This document shows, piece by piece, positions 48,234 to 56,348 of a stretch of DNA of 64,000 bases; position 1 is the first letter of the stretch, and each line of letters opens with the position of its first letter. The position numbers and the translations under genes are program-made. Source of the DNA: DATFQI01 sp963831105 (GTDB lineage Bacteria; Actinomycetota; Thermoleophilia; Solirubrobacterales; Solirubrobacteraceae); NCBI GenBank assembly GCA_963831105.1, contig CAWHOS010000005.1, positions 186,001-250,000 of the forward strand, given 5' to 3'. The notes beneath the pieces were generated by a model. The model was given only the letters and a program-made list of their open reading frames with translations, was not told the origin of the DNA and did not search any database.

Positions 48234-49609
48234 GATGTGCCTCCTTCGGTGGGGATGCGAGCACCGTAAGCGCGTGAGCTTGGATCTCCCTTAGACGGCA
48301 ATCGCAGGCGCACGGCCGAGCCGGCGCCCAGCTCGGCGGTGCCGCCGTGGGCCTCCGCGATCGCGCGCACGATCGCGAGCCCGAGCCCGGCGCCGCCGCG
48401 CGTGCGGGCCGCGTCGCCGCGGGCGAAGCGCTCGAACGCGCGCGGGCGCAGCTCCGCCGGCGGCCCGGGCCCCTCGTCGGCGACCTCCAGCTCGGCCGCC
48501 GAATCGGTCTGCCTCGCGGTCAGGGTGATCGCGCCCTCCCCGTGGCGGAGCGCGTTGTCCACGAGGTTGCCGAGCGCCTGCGAGAGCCGCAGCTCGTCGG
48601 CGTGGACGGTGAGGCCGGGATCCGCGTCGACGCGCAGCTCCCGGCCGCGCTCGCGCGCCCGCGCCGAGAAGCGGGTGCGCATGTGGCCGAGCAGCTCGGC
48701 GGCGCCGAGCGGCTCGGGACGTACGGCGAGCGCGCCGTCGCCGCTGCGCGCGAGCACGAGCAGGTCCTCCGCGAGCTGGGCCAGCCGGTCGCACTCCTCG
48801 ACGGCGGCGGTCAGCGCCTCGCGCAGGTCCGGGTCTTCAGGTGCCCGGCGCAGTGCGGCCTCGAGCTCGGTCTTGATCACGGCCACCGGCGTGCGCAGCT
48901 CGTGGCTGGCGTCGGCCACGAAGCGCCGCTCGCGCTCGTAGGAGCCGCGCAGCCGGTCGAGCATCGCGTTGAGCGTCTCGCCGAGCCGGCGGATCTCGTC
49001 GCGCGCGGCGGGCAGCGGCAGCGGCTCGGCGTCGCCCTCGAGCGAGACCTCCTCGGCTCGGCGTCGGATCCGCTCGACCGGCCGCAGCCCCGCCGCGGCG
49101 AGCCCGTACCCGAGCAGCGCGACGGCGATCGCCGCGACCGGCGCCCCGAGCGCGAAGGCGCCCGCCAGCGAGGCGAGCGTCTCGTCGCGGTCCTCGAGCG
49201 ACTGGCCGGCGACGACCACCTCGGAGCCGCTGCGCTCGGCCAGCAGCCGTGTCCTGCCGTCGACGCCGTCGATCTCGCGCTCGGCCTCGACCTCGTCGTC
49301 GCCGGAGACCGCACGGGCGAGCTCGGCGCGGGTGAGCACGCCGCCCGCGGCGCCGCCGGTCCGCTCACGCACACTTCCGTCGCTCGCGACGATCTGGGCG
49401 AACCCGTCCTCGTCGTCGCCGGCCGAGCCCGCCGCGGCCCGGCCCGAGGCGGCCACCGCGGCGACCCTCGCCTCCAGCGTCGAGTCGACGCCGTCGTCGA
49501 GGTCGTCGGCGAGGCGCAGGTAGACGAACAGCCCTGCCCCCGCCAGCACGAGCATCATCGCCACGGCGACCAGCGCCGCCAGGCGGACGCGGATCGGCAC
49601 GCGGCTCAC
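48230..49609 (-). CDS. OmpR-group sensor histidine kinase
   Basis: A 459-residue kinase. Two membrane helices (about 9-32 and 150-175) flank a 115-residue sensor domain, followed by HAMP (LRPVERIRRRAEEVSL), HisKA (FVADASHELRTPVAVIKTEL, with the phospho-accepting His) and HATPase_c (ALGNLVDNALRHGEGAITL, N box; VADEGPGPP, G1; GGAGLGLAIVRAIAEAHGG, G2). GTG 49609 overlaps the end of the response-regulator gene. Operon order is regulator, kinase, PepSY protein. Confidence 0.93.
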   Translation of the reverse strand: MSRVPIRVRLAALVAVAMMLVLAGAGLFVYLRLADDLDDGVDSTLEARVAAVAASGRAAAGSAGDDEDGFAQIVASDGSVRERTGGAAGGVLTRAELARAVSGDDEVEAEREIDGVDGRTRLLAERSGSEVVVAGQSLEDRDETLASLAGAFALGAPVAAIAVALLGYGLAAAGLRPVERIRRRAEEVSLEGDAEPLPLPAARDEIRRLGETLNAMLDRLRGSYERERRFVADASHELRTPVAVIKTELEAALRRAPEDPDLREALTAAVEECDRLAQLAEDLLVLARSGDGALAVRPEPLGAAELLGHMRTRFSARARERGRELRVDADPGLTVHADELRLSQALGNLVDNALRHGEGAITLTARQTDSAAELEVADEGPGPPAELRPRAFERFARGDAARTRGGAGLGLAIVRAIAEAHGGTAELGAGSAVRLRLPSKGDPSSRAYGARIPTEGGTS

Positions 49610-50287
49610 GCGCCGCCGTCCCGGCGCAGCCGGTAGCCGACCCCGCGCACCGTCTCGATCGAGCGCACGCCGAACGGCTCGTCGATCTTCTGGCGCAGGT
49701 AGCGGACGTAGACCTCGACGACGTTGGAGCTTCTGCTCGTAGCCCGCGTCCCACGCCGCCTCGAGCAGCTGGCCCTGCGTGAGCACCTGGCCCGGGCGGC
49801 GCATGAACGCCTCCAGCAGCGTGAACTCGCGCGCCGACAGCTCGATCGGCTCGCCGCCGCGGCTGACCTCGCGCGTCGCGGGGTCCAGCCGCAGCTCGCC
49901 GGCCTCCAGCACCGTCGGCCGCTCGCCATGGCCGCGGCGGGCCAGCGCGCGCAGCCGCGCGGTCAGCTCCGCGAGCGAGAACGGCTTGGTCATGTAGTCG
50001 TCGGCGCCGCCGTCGAGCCCGCGCACGCGGTCCTCGACCGCGTCGCGCGCGGTGAGCATCAGCACCGGCACCCAGTGCGCGCGCTCGCGCAGGCGCCGGC
50101 AGGTCTCGACGCCGTCCATCCCCGGCAGCATCACGTCGAGCACGACCGCCTCGTACTCGACCGCCCCCACGCGCGCGAGCGCCTCGAGCCCATCGGCGGC
50201 GACGTCGACGATCAGCCCCTCGTAGCGCAGCCCGCGGGCGATCGCCGCGGCCATCCGCTCATCGTCCTCGACCACCAGCACTCGCAC
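49606..50287 (-). CDS. OmpR-type response regulator (apparent frameshift)
   Basis: About 227 residues once joined. Receiver domain: VRVLVVEDDERMAAAIARGL, phospho-acceptor Asp in AVVLDVMLPGMDG, MTKPFSLAELTARL. The winged-helix output domain starts LDPATREVSRGGEPIELSAR; the frame breaks at about 49728-49745 after EAAWDAGYE, and resumes one base later as SSNVVEVYVRYLRQKIDEPF and RGVGYRLRRDGGA. One extra base, or two missing, explains it. GTG 50287 has CATGAT six bases upstream, a leaderless layout. The regulated genes probably include the operon itself. Confidence 0.88.
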
Positions 50288-50338
50288 AGCCCCATCATGA
50301 GGGTGCACCTTGGAAGCCGCTGAGAGCGCGCGGGGCCC

Positions 50339-50344
50339 TACAGT
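50339..50344 (+). promoter_or_regulatory. candidate -10 box of ffh
   Basis: TACAGT ends ten bases before ATG 50355. Confidence 0.35.
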
Positions 50345-50354
50345 CTCAAGGGCG

Positions 50355-51686
50355 ATGTTCGACTCCCTCTCCGAGAAGCTCCAGGGCGCGCTCGCCGGCG
50401 TGCGCCAGCGCGGCGCCCTGACCGAGGAGGACATCTCGCGGGCGATGCGCGAGATCCGCCTCGCGCTGCTCGAGGCCGACGTCAACTTCAAGGTCGTCAA
50501 GCAGTTCACGAGCACCGTCAAGGAGCGGGCGCTCGGGATCGAGGTGCAGAAGCAGCTCAACCCGGGCCAGCAGGTCATCAAGATCGTCAACGAGGAGCTC
50601 ACCGCCCTGATGGGCGGCGCCTCGGCCGGGCTGAGCTTCTCGCCGCGCCCGCCGACGGTGATCCTGATGGCGGGCCTGCAGGGCTCCGGCAAGACGACGG
50701 CGACCGCCAAGCTCGCGAAGCTGCTCAAGGAGCAGAACGGCTCCTCCGTCGCCGTCGCCGCCTGCGACGTCTACCGCCCCGCCGCCGTCGAGCAGCTGAT
50801 CAAGGTCGGCGGCCAGGCCGGTGCGACCGTCTACGAGCAGGGCACCGACAAGGACCCGGTCGACATCGCCGGCTGGGCGCTCGACCAGGCCAAGCGCGAC
50901 GGCAAGGACGTGCTGATCGTCGACACCAGCGGCCGCCTGCACGTCGACCAGGCGCTGATGGAGGAGCTCGCGAACGTCAAGAAGCGCGTGAAGCCCCATG
51001 CCGTGCTGCTCGTCGTCGACGCGATGACCGGCCAGGACGCCGTCAACGTCGCGGAGCAGTTCGCCGAGGTCGCCCAGTTCGACGGCGTGATCCTCTCCAA
51101 GCTCGACGGCGACGCCCGCGGCGGCGCCGCGCTGTCGGTGAAGGCCGTCACGGGCAAGCCGATCATGTACGCCTCGACGGGCGAGAAGCTCGGCGACTTC
51201 GAGAAGTTCCATCCCGACCGGATGGCCCAGCGGATCCTCGGCATGGGCGACGTCCTGTCGTTCATCGAGAAGGCCGAGCAGTCCGTCGACGAGGACGAGG
51301 CGAAGGCGCTCGAGAAGAAGCTCCGCAAGAACCAGTTCACGCTCGAGGACTTCCTGGACCAGCTCAAGCGGATCCGCAAGATGGGCCCGCTGACGTCGCT
51401 GCTGGGGATGATCCCGGGGCTGGCGGGCCACCAGCTCTCCAAGCTGCAGGTCGACGAGCGCGAGCTCGACCGCGTCGAGGCGATCATCCTCTCGATGACC
51501 CCGGAGGAGCGCGCCCGGCCCGAGCTGATCAAGGGCCGTCGCCGCCAGCGCATCGCCAAGGGCTCGGGCACCACCGTCCAGCAGGTCAATCAGCTGGTCA
51601 AGCAGTTCGGCGAGATGCGCAAGATGATGAAGGGCCTCTCCTCGGGGAAGATGCCCGATCTCGGCGCGCTGATGCGGCAGCGATAA
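50355..51686 (+). CDS. ffh: signal recognition particle protein Ffh
   Basis: A 443-residue SRP54 homologue. N domain 1-90 (LTEEDISRAMREIRLALLEA), GTPase 90-295 with ILMAGLQGSGKTTATAKLAK (G1), CDVYRPAAVEQL, LIVDTSGRLHVD (G3), LSKLDGDARGGAALS (G4) and STGEKLGDFEKFHPDRMA. The M domain (about 320-440) has MGPLTSLLGMIPG and methionines for signal-sequence and 4.5S RNA binding. It works with FtsY, encoded 5 kb upstream. Confidence 0.96.
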   Translation: MFDSLSEKLQGALAGVRQRGALTEEDISRAMREIRLALLEADVNFKVVKQFTSTVKERALGIEVQKQLNPGQQVIKIVNEELTALMGGASAGLSFSPRPPTVILMAGLQGSGKTTATAKLAKLLKEQNGSSVAVAACDVYRPAAVEQLIKVGGQAGATVYEQGTDKDPVDIAGWALDQAKRDGKDVLIVDTSGRLHVDQALMEELANVKKRVKPHAVLLVVDAMTGQDAVNVAEQFAEVAQFDGVILSKLDGDARGGAALSVKAVTGKPIMYASTGEKLGDFEKFHPDRMAQRILGMGDVLSFIEKAEQSVDEDEAKALEKKLRKNQFTLEDFLDQLKRIRKMGPLTSLLGMIPGLAGHQLSKLQVDERELDRVEAIILSMTPEERARPELIKGRRRQRIAKGSGTTVQQVNQLVKQFGEMRKMMKGLSSGKMPDLGALMRQR

Positions 51687-51696
51687 TTCGCTCCGC

Positions 51697-51702
51697 TATT
51701 CT
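51697..51702 (+). promoter_or_regulatory. candidate -10 box of rpsP
   Basis: TATTCT ends 11 bases before ATG 51714, just after the ffh stop. It would start the rpsP-khpA-rimM-trmD operon. Confidence 0.45.
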
Positions 51703-51713
51703 CCTCGGCCGCT

Positions 51714-51965
51714 ATGTCCGTCTCCATGCGTCTCACCCGCGTCGGCGGGAAGAAGGACCCCGTCTGGCGGGTCGTCGTCGCCGATCGCCGTTCCCCTCGC
51801 GACGGCCGCGTCATCGAGACGATCGGCCGCTACAACGCCCAGACCGAGCCGTCGACCGTCGTGCTCGACGAGGAGCGCGTGAAGCTGTGGCTCTCCCGCG
51901 GCGCGCAGCCGTCGGACACGGTCCGCAAGCTGCTCAAGATCCAGGGCATCGACGCCCCCCGCTAG
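51714..51965 (+). CDS. rpsP: 30S ribosomal protein S16
   Basis: An 83-residue S16. Typical segments are MRLTRVGGKKDPVWRVVVAD, RSPRDGRVIETIGRYNAQ and RVKLWLSRGAQPSDTVRKLL. ATG 51714 adds four residues (MSVS) to the conserved MRLTR; ATG 51726 is an alternative, but spacing from the TATTCT box favours 51714. It heads the conserved rpsP-khpA-rimM-trmD-rplS block. Confidence 0.96.
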   Translation: MSVSMRLTRVGGKKDPVWRVVVADRRSPRDGRVIETIGRYNAQTEPSTVVLDEERVKLWLSRGAQPSDTVRKLLKIQGIDAPR

Positions 51966-52199
51966 ATGCGCGAGCTGCTCGTCTACCTGGCGCGTGCGCT
52001 GGTCGACCAGCCCGATCGCGTCGAGGTCGAGCAGTTCGAGGAGGACGACGGCACGCTCGTGCTCGAGCTGTCGGTGGCCGACGATGACTACGGCCAGGTC
52101 ATCGGGCGCGGGGGACGCACCGCGCAAGCGCTCCGCACCGTGGTCAAGGCTGCGGCGGTCAAGGACAACCGCCGCGTCCTCGTCGACATCGTCGAGTGA
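51966..52199 (+). CDS. khpA: KH-domain RNA-binding protein KhpA
   Basis: A 77-residue KH protein. It begins MRELLVYLARALVDQPDRVE and has the RNA-binding GxxG loop in YGQVIGRGGRTAQALRTVVK. KhpA with KhpB binds many RNAs and influences cell elongation in Gram-positive bacteria. The ATG directly follows the rpsP stop with no gap. Confidence 0.93.
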   Translation: MRELLVYLARALVDQPDRVEVEQFEEDDGTLVLELSVADDDYGQVIGRGGRTAQALRTVVKAAAVKDNRRVLVDIVE

Positions 52200-52203
52200 G
52201 ACG

Positions 52204-52665
52204 CTGCTGGCCGGCTACGTCGGCCGGCCGCACGGGCTCGACGGCTCCTTCCACGTGGTCCGCGCGGACCCCGAGCTGCTCGCCGGCCGCGAGGATCTGC
52301 TGCTGGGCGAGCGCCGCGTCACGCTGACGCGCAGCGCGGGCACGCCCCAGAGGCCGATCCTGCGCATCGAGGGCTGCGTCACCCGCGACGCGGCCGAGGC
52401 GCTGCGCGGCACCGAGCTGCGCGTGACGCTCGCCGAGGCGCCGTCGCTGGAGGAGGGCGAGTTCTGGGCGCGCGAGATCGAGGGCTGCCTGGTGGTCGAC
52501 GGCGAGGTCGAGGTCGGCGTGGTGGAGCGCATGATCGCCCTGCCCTCGTGCGAGGCGATCGTGGTCGGCGACCGGCTGATCCCGCTCGTGCGCGACGCGA
52601 TCCGCTCGCTGGACATCGAGGGCCGCCGGATCGACGTCGACCTCGGGTTCGTCGATGGACGTTGA
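52204..52665 (+). CDS. rimM: ribosome maturation factor RimM (probable CTG start)
   Basis: A 153-residue RimM for 30S maturation near helix 33b. The N-terminal barrel reads LLAGYVGRPHGLDGSFHVVR; the PRC-barrel starts at EFWARELEG-equivalent EFWAREIEGCLVV and ends with the signature LIPLVRDAIRSLDIEGRRID. No ATG, GTG or TTG lies in frame near the expected start; the closest, GTG 51994, is deep inside khpA. CTG 52204 (or CTG 52207), four bases after the khpA stop, fits the conserved N-terminus. It overlaps trmD by 11 bp. Confidence 0.88.
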   Translation: MLAGYVGRPHGLDGSFHVVRADPELLAGREDLLLGERRVTLTRSAGTPQRPILRIEGCVTRDAAEALRGTELRVTLAEAPSLEEGEFWAREIEGCLVVDGEVEVGVVERMIALPSCEAIVVGDRLIPLVRDAIRSLDIEGRRIDVDLGFVDGR

Positions 52666-53323
52666 CGTCTTCACGCTGTTCCCGCAGTGGTTCGACTGGT
52701 ACCGCTCGCAGCGCCACGTGAGCAACGCGGTCGCGCTCGGGCACGCGCTCGAGTGCGTCGACCCTCGTGCCACGACGAACCTCAGCGGCGGCGCGGTCGA
52801 CGACACCCCGTTCGGCGGCGGCGCGGGGATGGTGCTGCGCGTCGACGTGATGGAGCGGGCGCTGCGGGCGCGCTACGGCGTCGACCCCGTCGAGCTGCGC
52901 GCCGGGCGGCGCGTGATCGCACTGACGCCGGGCGGGCGGCTGCTCGACGACGCGCTCGCCTCCGAGCTGGCCGCCGAGTCGTCGCTGACGCTGCTGTGCG
53001 GCCGCTACGAGGGCTTCGACCAGCGGATCATCGACCACTTCTGCACGGACGAGGTCTCGATCGGGCGCTACGTGCTCGCGGGCGGCGAGCTGGCCGCGAT
53101 GGTCGTGCTCGACACCGTCCTGCGCAAGCTCCCGGGCGCGCTCGGGCACGCGGAGTCCGCGCTCGAGGAGTCCTTCAGCCCGGCCCTGGAGGGCGCGCCG
53201 GAGTACCCGCACTACACGCGCCCGGCCGAGTGGCGCGGCTGGAGCGTGCCCGACATCCTGCTCTCGGGCCATCATGAGAAGATCCGCCAGTGGCGGGTGG
53301 AGCAGAGCCGCAAGCGGGCGTAA
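52655..53323 (+). CDS. trmD: tRNA (guanine(37)-N(1))-methyltransferase
   Basis: A 222-residue SPOUT-class enzyme methylating G37 of tRNAs with GGN-type codons to prevent frameshifting. It shows DVFTLFPQWFDWYRSQRHVS, DDTPFGGGAGMVLRVDVMER, the knot LLCGRYEGFDQRIIDHF and ISIGRYVLAGGELAAMV-like EVSIGRYVLAGGELAAMVVL. ATG 52655 lies inside the end of rimM. It is followed by the rplS leader. Confidence 0.95.
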   Translation: MDVDVFTLFPQWFDWYRSQRHVSNAVALGHALECVDPRATTNLSGGAVDDTPFGGGAGMVLRVDVMERALRARYGVDPVELRAGRRVIALTPGGRLLDDALASELAAESSLTLLCGRYEGFDQRIIDHFCTDEVSIGRYVLAGGELAAMVVLDTVLRKLPGALGHAESALEESFSPALEGAPEYPHYTRPAEWRGWSVPDILLSGHHEKIRQWRVEQSRKRA

Positions 53324-53333
53324 CCTCGTTCGC

Positions 53334-53339
53334 TACCAT
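53334..53339 (+). promoter_or_regulatory. candidate -10 box of rplS
   Basis: TACCAT lies 49 nt before the rplS ATG, so, unlike most genes here, rplS would have a real 5' leader of about 43 nt. Confidence 0.4.
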
Positions 53340-53350
53340 CCATCCCCGTT

Positions 53351-53384
53351 CCGCGGCGCCCCTCCTGGCTCGCGGCTCTTTTTT
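53351..53384 (+). promoter_or_regulatory. rplS leader hairpin with U-tract (possible attenuator)
   Basis: CCGCG (53351-53355) pairs with CGCGG (53371-53375), with an inner GCC/GGC stem and a six-base loop, and is followed by CTCTTTTTT (53376-53384). This is the only intrinsic-terminator-like structure with a clear U-tract noted in the window. It lies between a promoter-like TACCAT and the L19 start, so it could terminate trmD transcripts or attenuate rplS. Confidence 0.5.
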
Positions 53385-53388
53385 CGCC

Positions 53389-53964
53389 ATGAGCACCGTC
53401 ATCGACAGCCTCGAGCGCGCACAGCTGCGCCGCGTCCCCCGCTTTGCGGCCGGCGACCGCGTGAAGGTCCACTTCCAGGTCATCGAGGGCACGCGTCGCC
53501 GTACGCAGGTCTTCGAGGGCGTCGTCATCAAGCGCCAGGGCGAGGGCGTGCGCGAGACCTTCACGGTCCGCAAGCAGTCCTTCGGCGTCGGCGTGGAGCG
53601 CACGTTCCCCGTGCACTCGCCGAAGATCGAGCGCATCGAGGTCGCCGCCCGCGGCGACGTGCGCCGCGCGAAGCTCTACTACCTGCGCGGCCGTGTCGGC
53701 AAGCGCGCCCGCGTCCGCGAGCGCCGCTACATGGGCCCGGAGGAGGTCGTCGAGACCGGCCTGCTGCACGATCCCGCGGCCGAGGCCGCGGCGGCGCAGG
53801 ACTCCGAGGTGCCCGGCGACGCCGTGGACGCGCAGGCGCTGGAGGAGGCCGATCTCGAGGCTCCGGTGGAGGAGACCTCCGAGGAGCCGGCCGGCGAGGC
53901 CCCCGCGGGCGAGACGTCCGAGGCTCCGGCCGACGACGCCGAAGCCGCCGACGACCGCGGCTGA
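53389..53964 (+). CDS. rplS: 50S ribosomal protein L19 with acidic C-terminal extension
   Basis: A 191-residue L19. Residues 1-115 are the canonical protein: VPRFAAGDRVKVHFQVIEGT, RTQVFEGVVIKRQGEGVRET, SFGVGVERTFPVHSPKIERI and RRAKLYYLRGRVGKRARVRE. Family members end near residue 115-120; here about 75 more residues follow, rich in Glu, Ala, Pro and Asp with repeated EAPAGE/EEPAGEAP-like pieces and without predicted fold. ATG 53389 follows a leader with a hairpin and U-tract. Confidence 0.95.
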   Translation: MSTVIDSLERAQLRRVPRFAAGDRVKVHFQVIEGTRRRTQVFEGVVIKRQGEGVRETFTVRKQSFGVGVERTFPVHSPKIERIEVAARGDVRRAKLYYLRGRVGKRARVRERRYMGPEEVVETGLLHDPAAEAAAAQDSEVPGDAVDAQALEEADLEAPVEETSEEPAGEAPAGETSEAPADDAEAADDRG

Positions 53965-53985
53965 GCCGGTCCGGGCGCCGGCGCC

Positions 53986-54606
53986 GTGGCCACCAAGCCC
54001 AAGACGAAGAGCTCAGCCGGCGGCTCGCTCCTCGAGCTCGTCCTGATCGTCGTCGTCGCCCTCGGGCTGGCGCTCGGCATCCAGGCGTTCCTCGTCAAGC
54101 CGTACCGGATCCCGTCGGAGTCGATGGTGCCGACGCTCGAGATCGGCCAGCGCGTGCTGGTCAACCGCATCGGCGCGCGCTTCAGCGATCCGGGCGTGGG
54201 GGACGTGGTCGTCTTCCATCCGCCCGCCGGCGCCGAGCAGTCCAACGAGTGCGGCGGCGGCCCGCCGCCGCCGAGCCAGGCCTGCGCGACCCCCACCGAC
54301 GAGCGCGCCGACGTGAACTTCATCAAGCGCGTGGTGGCGGGCCCGGGCGACCGGCTGGCGATCCGCGGCGGGCACGTGATCCTCAACGGCAAGCGTCAGA
54401 AGGAGTCCTTCATCGAGCCCTGTGGCGGCGGCGAAGCGTGCGATCTCCCGCGCGAGATCCGCATTCCGGCCGACCACTACTTCATGATGGGCGACAACCG
54501 TGGCAGCTCCGACGACAGCCGGTTCTGGGGCCCCGTTCCCCGAAAGTGGATCATCGGGGAAGCTTTCGCCACCTACTGGCCTCCCAAGCGGATCGGGCTC
54601 CTCTAG
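53986..54606 (+). CDS. lepB: signal peptidase I
   Basis: A 206-residue type I signal peptidase. One N-terminal membrane helix (LLELVLIVVVALGLALGIQA) anchors it; the catalytic serine is in YRIPSESMVPTLEIGQRVLV and the general-base lysine in VNFIKRVVAGPGDRLAI. The box GDNRGSSDDSRFWGPV is conserved. It cleaves preproteins delivered by Sec. A Cys-containing insertion (SNECGGGPPPPSQACAT) is unusual. GTG 53986 lies 21 bp after rplS. Confidence 0.95.
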   Translation: MATKPKTKSSAGGSLLELVLIVVVALGLALGIQAFLVKPYRIPSESMVPTLEIGQRVLVNRIGARFSDPGVGDVVVFHPPAGAEQSNECGGGPPPPSQACATPTDERADVNFIKRVVAGPGDRLAIRGGHVILNGKRQKESFIEPCGGGEACDLPREIRIPADHYFMMGDNRGSSDDSRFWGPVPRKWIIGEAFATYWPPKRIGLL

Positions 54607-54610
54607 GGCG

Positions 54611-55270
54611 ATGCGCCGGGCCCGTCGCCGGCGGCGGTCCAGCGGCAGCCGGCTGTTCCGCTACGACCGTGGCCTGGAGACGCGCTTCGTGGCCGGCGCC
54701 GACGAGGCGGGCCGCGGGTGCCTGGCCGGCCCCCTGGTCGCCGCGGCCGTGCTGTTCGACTACGAGCGGCTGACGCTGACGGACCTGCGCTCGCTCTCCG
54801 CGCTCAACGACTCCAAGCAGCACACGATGGAGATGCGCGAGACGCTGTACCCGCGGGTGCTGCGGGCCGCGACCGCCGTCGCCGTGACCTCGCGCTGCGT
54901 GCGCGGGATCGACGAGCGGGGGCTGCACAAGACGAACCTGGCCGCTCTGAGCGACACCCTGCGCCGGGTGGGGGTTCCGGGGTGCCTGTGCCTCTCGGAC
55001 GGCTTCCCGGTGCCGGACACGGGGTTCGACCAGCGGCCCGTGGTCGGCGGCGACGCCACGAGCGCGGCGATCGCGGCGGCGTCGGTGATCGCGAAGGTCA
55101 CGCGCGACCGCTTCATGGTCCGCATGGAGGAGCGCTACCCCGGCTGGGAGTTCGCCGCCCACGTCGGCTACTCCACGCCGGAGCACCGCGCGGCGATCGA
55201 GCGCCAGGGCGTCTCCCCGCTGCACCGCATGTCGTTCCAGTCGATGGCCTACCAGCAGCTCGCCCTGTAG
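54611..55270 (+). CDS. rnhB: ribonuclease HII
   Basis: A 219-residue RNase HII that removes ribonucleotides from DNA. The active-site DEAGRGCLAGPLVAAAVLF supplies Asp and Glu; the further acidic residue is in LCLSDGFPVP, and ASVIAKVTRDRFMVRME plus HVGYSTPEHRAAIERQGVSP are characteristic. A basic N-terminal stretch (RRARRRRRSSGSR) precedes the domain. ATG 54611 is four bases after lepB. It is followed by palindromic element F. Confidence 0.94.
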   Translation: MRRARRRRRSSGSRLFRYDRGLETRFVAGADEAGRGCLAGPLVAAAVLFDYERLTLTDLRSLSALNDSKQHTMEMRETLYPRVLRAATAVAVTSRCVRGIDERGLHKTNLAALSDTLRRVGVPGCLCLSDGFPVPDTGFDQRPVVGGDATSAAIAAASVIAKVTRDRFMVRMEERYPGWEFAAHVGYSTPEHRAAIERQGVSPLHRMSFQSMAYQQLAL

Positions 55271-55277
55271 GAGTCCG

Positions 55278-55425
55278 TTGACCTCTGAGCCGTCGTGCGG
55301 GGTGGTGCGCCCGTGGATGCCGGGCGCCGGGCCCGTGCCTTGGCAGACTGGTGCGTCTTCCTGGGCACGGGCCCGGCCAATCCGGCGCCGCGGGCGTGCC
55401 GCACCGCGCGGCGGGGAGAGGTCAA
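55278..55425. repeat. large imperfect palindrome (element F)
   Basis: A 148-bp inverted repeat fills the 167-bp gap after rnhB. The outer ends TTGACCTCT and AGAGGTCAA are perfect inverses, and the inner arms GGGCCCGTGCC/GGCACGGGCCC (11 bp) flank a 24-nt loop. It shares overall size with elements A, B and E but not their sequence. Confidence 0.7.
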
Positions 55426-55437
55426 GGGGCTCCTGAG

Positions 55438-55887
55438 GTGCCCGGGAGCTGGGAGCCGTTCGGGTCGACGCGGCTCGACCCTTCTGCGCCGGCGCCCGCC
55501 GCCCCGGCTGACACGCCCGAGCCGGCGGTCGTCCCTCCGCCCTCGCGCGAGCCCGTCCGCCAGGTCGCGGTGATCACGTGCATGGACGCGCGGATCGACC
55601 CGCTGGGCGTGCTCGGGCTCTCGCTCGGCGATGCGAACGTGATCCGCAACGCGGGCGCGACGGTCAGCGACGACGTCCTGCGCTCGCTGCATGCCGCCGA
55701 GTCGCTGCTGGGCGTCCGCCGCGCGGTGCTGATGGGCCACACGGACTGCGCGGGCCACGGCTCCGACGCCGCCACCGCGACCGCGATGGCCGACGGCGCG
55801 CGCCGCATCCGCGGCGCGATGCCGGACGGATTCGTCGTCGACGTCCTCATGTACGACGTCGTGACCGGCGCGCTCGACCGCCTCTAG
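55438..55887 (+). CDS. beta-class carbonic anhydrase-like protein
   Basis: A 149-residue protein with the zinc ligands of beta-carbonic anhydrases: Cys and Asp/Arg dyad in VAVITCMDARIDPLG, and His/Cys in VLMGHTDCAGHG, linked by NVIRNAGATVSDDVLRSLHA. It catalyses CO2 hydration in the family. The first about 40 residues are Pro/Ala-rich and not conserved. The start GTG 55438 is the first after the palindromic element; upstream codons lie in the repeat. The length is close to the short actinobacterial class. Confidence 0.82.
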   Translation: MPGSWEPFGSTRLDPSAPAPAAPADTPEPAVVPPPSREPVRQVAVITCMDARIDPLGVLGLSLGDANVIRNAGATVSDDVLRSLHAAESLLGVRRAVLMGHTDCAGHGSDAATATAMADGARRIRGAMPDGFVVDVLMYDVVTGALDRL

Positions 55888-55907
55888 CCGCGGGGCCGCC
55901 GCTCCAC

Positions 55908-55913
55908 TAGGCT
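55908..55913 (+). promoter_or_regulatory. candidate -10 box, leaderless usp mRNA
   Basis: TAGGCT is followed by six bases and ATG 55920, the same arrangement as before GTG 20812. Confidence 0.45.
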
Positions 55914-55919
55914 CGGGAC

Positions 55920-56348
55920 ATGGACGCGATCGTCGTCGGCACCGACGGCTCGCCGGGCGCAGAAGCCGCCATTCGCAAGGTGATCGAGCTCGCGGGCGGC
56001 TCCGGCGCCACCGTGCACCTCGTCGCCGCGTATCCCGGGAAGTCGACGCTCGAGCGGCTCGGGATGACCGCCCGCCAGGACAACATCGACATGCGCGGCG
56101 TGGCCATGGACGTGCTCGCCCGCGACGAGCGCCGCTTCGACGAGGCGGGCTTCACCGTCGAGAAGCACGCCCGCGAGGGCGACCCCGCGCACGTGATCAT
56201 CGACGTGGCCGAGGAGCAGGACGCCGGCATGGTCGTCGTCGGCGCCCGCGGCAACGCCGGCGGCGGCGCGCGCTTCACGCTCGGCGGCGTGGCGAGCAAG
56301 CTCGCCCACCACGTGTCGCGCAGCCTGCTGATCGTGCGCGACGACTGA
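55920..56348 (+). CDS. universal stress protein (UspA family)
   Basis: A 142-residue single Usp domain. It begins MDAIVVGTDGSPGAEAAI (nucleotide-binding Asp) and ends with the ATP-binding consensus VVVGARGNAGGGARFTLGGV then SKLAHHVSRSLLIV. Such proteins bind ATP and appear under stress. The following 149 bp to yraN show only a GC-rich low-complexity stretch of CTGCGC-like repeats. Confidence 0.9.
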   Translation: MDAIVVGTDGSPGAEAAIRKVIELAGGSGATVHLVAAYPGKSTLERLGMTARQDNIDMRGVAMDVLARDERRFDEAGFTVEKHAREGDPAHVIIDVAEEQDAGMVVVGARGNAGGGARFTLGGVASKLAHHVSRSLLIVRDD

